A DNA stretch of 64,000 nt from Cognatiyoonia sp965661665. GTDB taxonomy: Bacteria > Pseudomonadota > Alphaproteobacteria > Rhodobacterales > Rhodobacteraceae. Position 1 is the stretch's first letter. The number at the start of each line of letters is the position of its first letter. A program made the translations under genes and the position numbers. The stretch covers positions 51,961-115,960 of the forward strand of contig NZ_CBFIEO010000008.1 of the NCBI RefSeq assembly GCF_965661665.1, given 5' to 3'. This document shows, piece by piece, positions 63,294 through 64,000 of the stretch. The notes under the pieces were generated by a model. It ran no database searches. It was not told the origin of the DNA and worked only from the letters and a program-made list of their open reading frames with translations.

Positions 63294-64000
63294 ATGCTGA
63301 GTGCAAGATTAGCGCTGCTCTTCGTCGCAATATCAATGACGCTGCCCGCAGGTTTTGTGCATGCGGACACGGTGGAAGAGGCCGCCTTACGCATGTCATT
63401 GAGTTTAGCACAATCACAAGAGTGTACTTCAGCTTCATCAACGCTGAGTGTTGTAGCGATGCCAGCCATTGATACGAGCCAGTCTCTCACTGACGGGCAA
63501 ATGGATCTCATTAGGTCTGAATACCTGATAGAGCTTGGCTCTGAGCTCCCGTCTTGTGCTAGATTAACTGACGCGGTTGCTGCATTCGGTACGATCGAGT
63601 TTATGACTGAAGTTGATAGTAGCGGTCGGATCACCCAGGCGCAGCAAGACCTTATTGAAAGCAAACTTCAAAATGCTCATTCGGTTTTAGTCCTGAAAAT
63701 AGAAAAGTTGGATGAAAGATATCAGGCAACGGCACAGCTAACGTCCATANNNNNNNNNNAAGGACAAACTATCAATGCCACCGGGTACAATGTATCGGAA
63801 AGACACACGCGAACAGTGTGCGGCGTGAACGCTGCTGCAGAACAGCTTGGTTTGGCTAAGCTAGCAGACGATATGCTCAGCGTTTTGAATCCAATCAAAG
63901 GGCTACATGTAGAAAACGGGCTCTATCAAGACACTGATGAGACTTCTGGATATGGATCTTATATTGCACAGCAGTTTCTCGCCGCCCTCACAGACGCGCG
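63294..64000 (+). CDS. Secreted protein of unknown function (partial)
   Basis: Starts at ATG 63294 (TTG 63288 possible) with a signal peptide (LALLFVAISMTLPAGFVHA). Mature part: SQECTSASSTLSVVAMPAID, a repeated Ser/Leu-rich pattern, then after the N run GYNVSERHTRTVCGVNAAAEQLGLAKLADDML and YGSYIAQQFLAAL near the window end. The last block resembles FlgO/CsgG-like envelope proteins. Frame is preserved across the ten Ns, so the sequence is probably masked rather than missing. It leaves the window at 64000. Confidence 0.65.
   Translation, partial: MLSARLALLFVAISMTLPAGFVHADTVEEAALRMSLSLAQSQECTSASSTLSVVAMPAIDTSQSLTDGQMDLIRSEYLIELGSELPSCARLTDAVAAFGTIEFMTEVDSSGRITQAQQDLIESKLQNAHSVLVLKIEKLDERYQATAQLTSIXXXXGQTINATGYNVSERHTRTVCGVNAAAEQLGLAKLADDMLSVLNPIKGLHVENGLYQDTDETSGYGSYIAQQFLAALTDA
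63750..63759. other. Run of ten Ns
   Basis: Ten undetermined bases. The flanking reading frame agrees across them when counted as ten. Confidence 0.95.

Overview
The window looks like chromosome from a member of the Rhodobacteraceae (Roseobacter group, Alphaproteobacteria). Five things point there: the gene neighbourhoods (argS-SPOR-nagZ-scpAB, purC-purS-purQ, fumC-DUF4169-RHH, prfA-prmC-DUF4167, lptF-lptG-lptD-surA-pdxA-rsmA, iscR-suf), a circularly permuted two-piece tmRNA, an Irr-type iron box, a VPLPA-CTERM tail, and an IscR without the usual Fe-S cysteines. Base composition looks mid-50s % G+C by eye (not computed). Genus cannot be fixed; a decaying cold-water roseobacter type is only a guess.

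Layout. 1-5.4 kb: translation, cell wall and chromosome condensation (argS, SPOR protein, nagZ, scpA, scpB). 5.4-8.7 kb, minus strand: VPLPA-CTERM remnant, dcd, tRNA-Pro(GGG), bmt and a broken zeta-type F1-ATPase inhibitor gene. 8.8-10.4 kb: purC-purS-purQ. 10.5-13.6 kb: a DctB/DctD-like two-component pair whose regulator lacks the sigma-54 contact loop. 14-16.6 kb: rne. 16.8-23.7 kb: envelope and housekeeping genes, with one decayed membrane-hydrolase gene. 23.7-24.1 kb, minus strand: split ssrA. 24.2-27.3 kb: decayed kefB, msrB and decayed olsB. 27.4-31.1 kb: ABC-F ATPase, orphan iron-binding protein and mazG. 31.2-34.8 kb: M20 amidohydrolase, two tandem agmatinase-family genes and a DUF1499 protein. 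34.8-37.5 kb: prfA-prmC-DUF4167 (the last truncated). 37.5-44.8 kb, minus strand: outer-membrane biogenesis operon. 44.9-50.6 kb: pepA-holC facing a small lipoprotein, an aspartic protease, MarC and an ABC-F protein, then ndk. 50.65-51.24 kb: an orphan AT-rich stretch with a strong hairpin. 51.2-53.4 kb: a small minus-strand operon. 53.4-61.7 kb: Irr box, iscR and the suf Fe-S assembly operon. 61.75-64 kb: tRNA-Arg(CCG), then an accessory region with an IS3-like relic and two secreted proteins of unknown function; the second contains a 10-N run and leaves the window.

Genome decay is the main theme beyond housekeeping. At least five genes are broken or cut short (VPLPA-CTERM protein, membrane hydrolase, KefB, OlsB, DUF4167 tail), and the zeta-inhibitor start looks frameshifted. 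Several of these have in-frame stops made by substitution, which sequencing indels cannot explain. The best candidate for something undescribed is the secreted-protein pair after tRNA-Arg; its function cannot be assigned from sequence alone.
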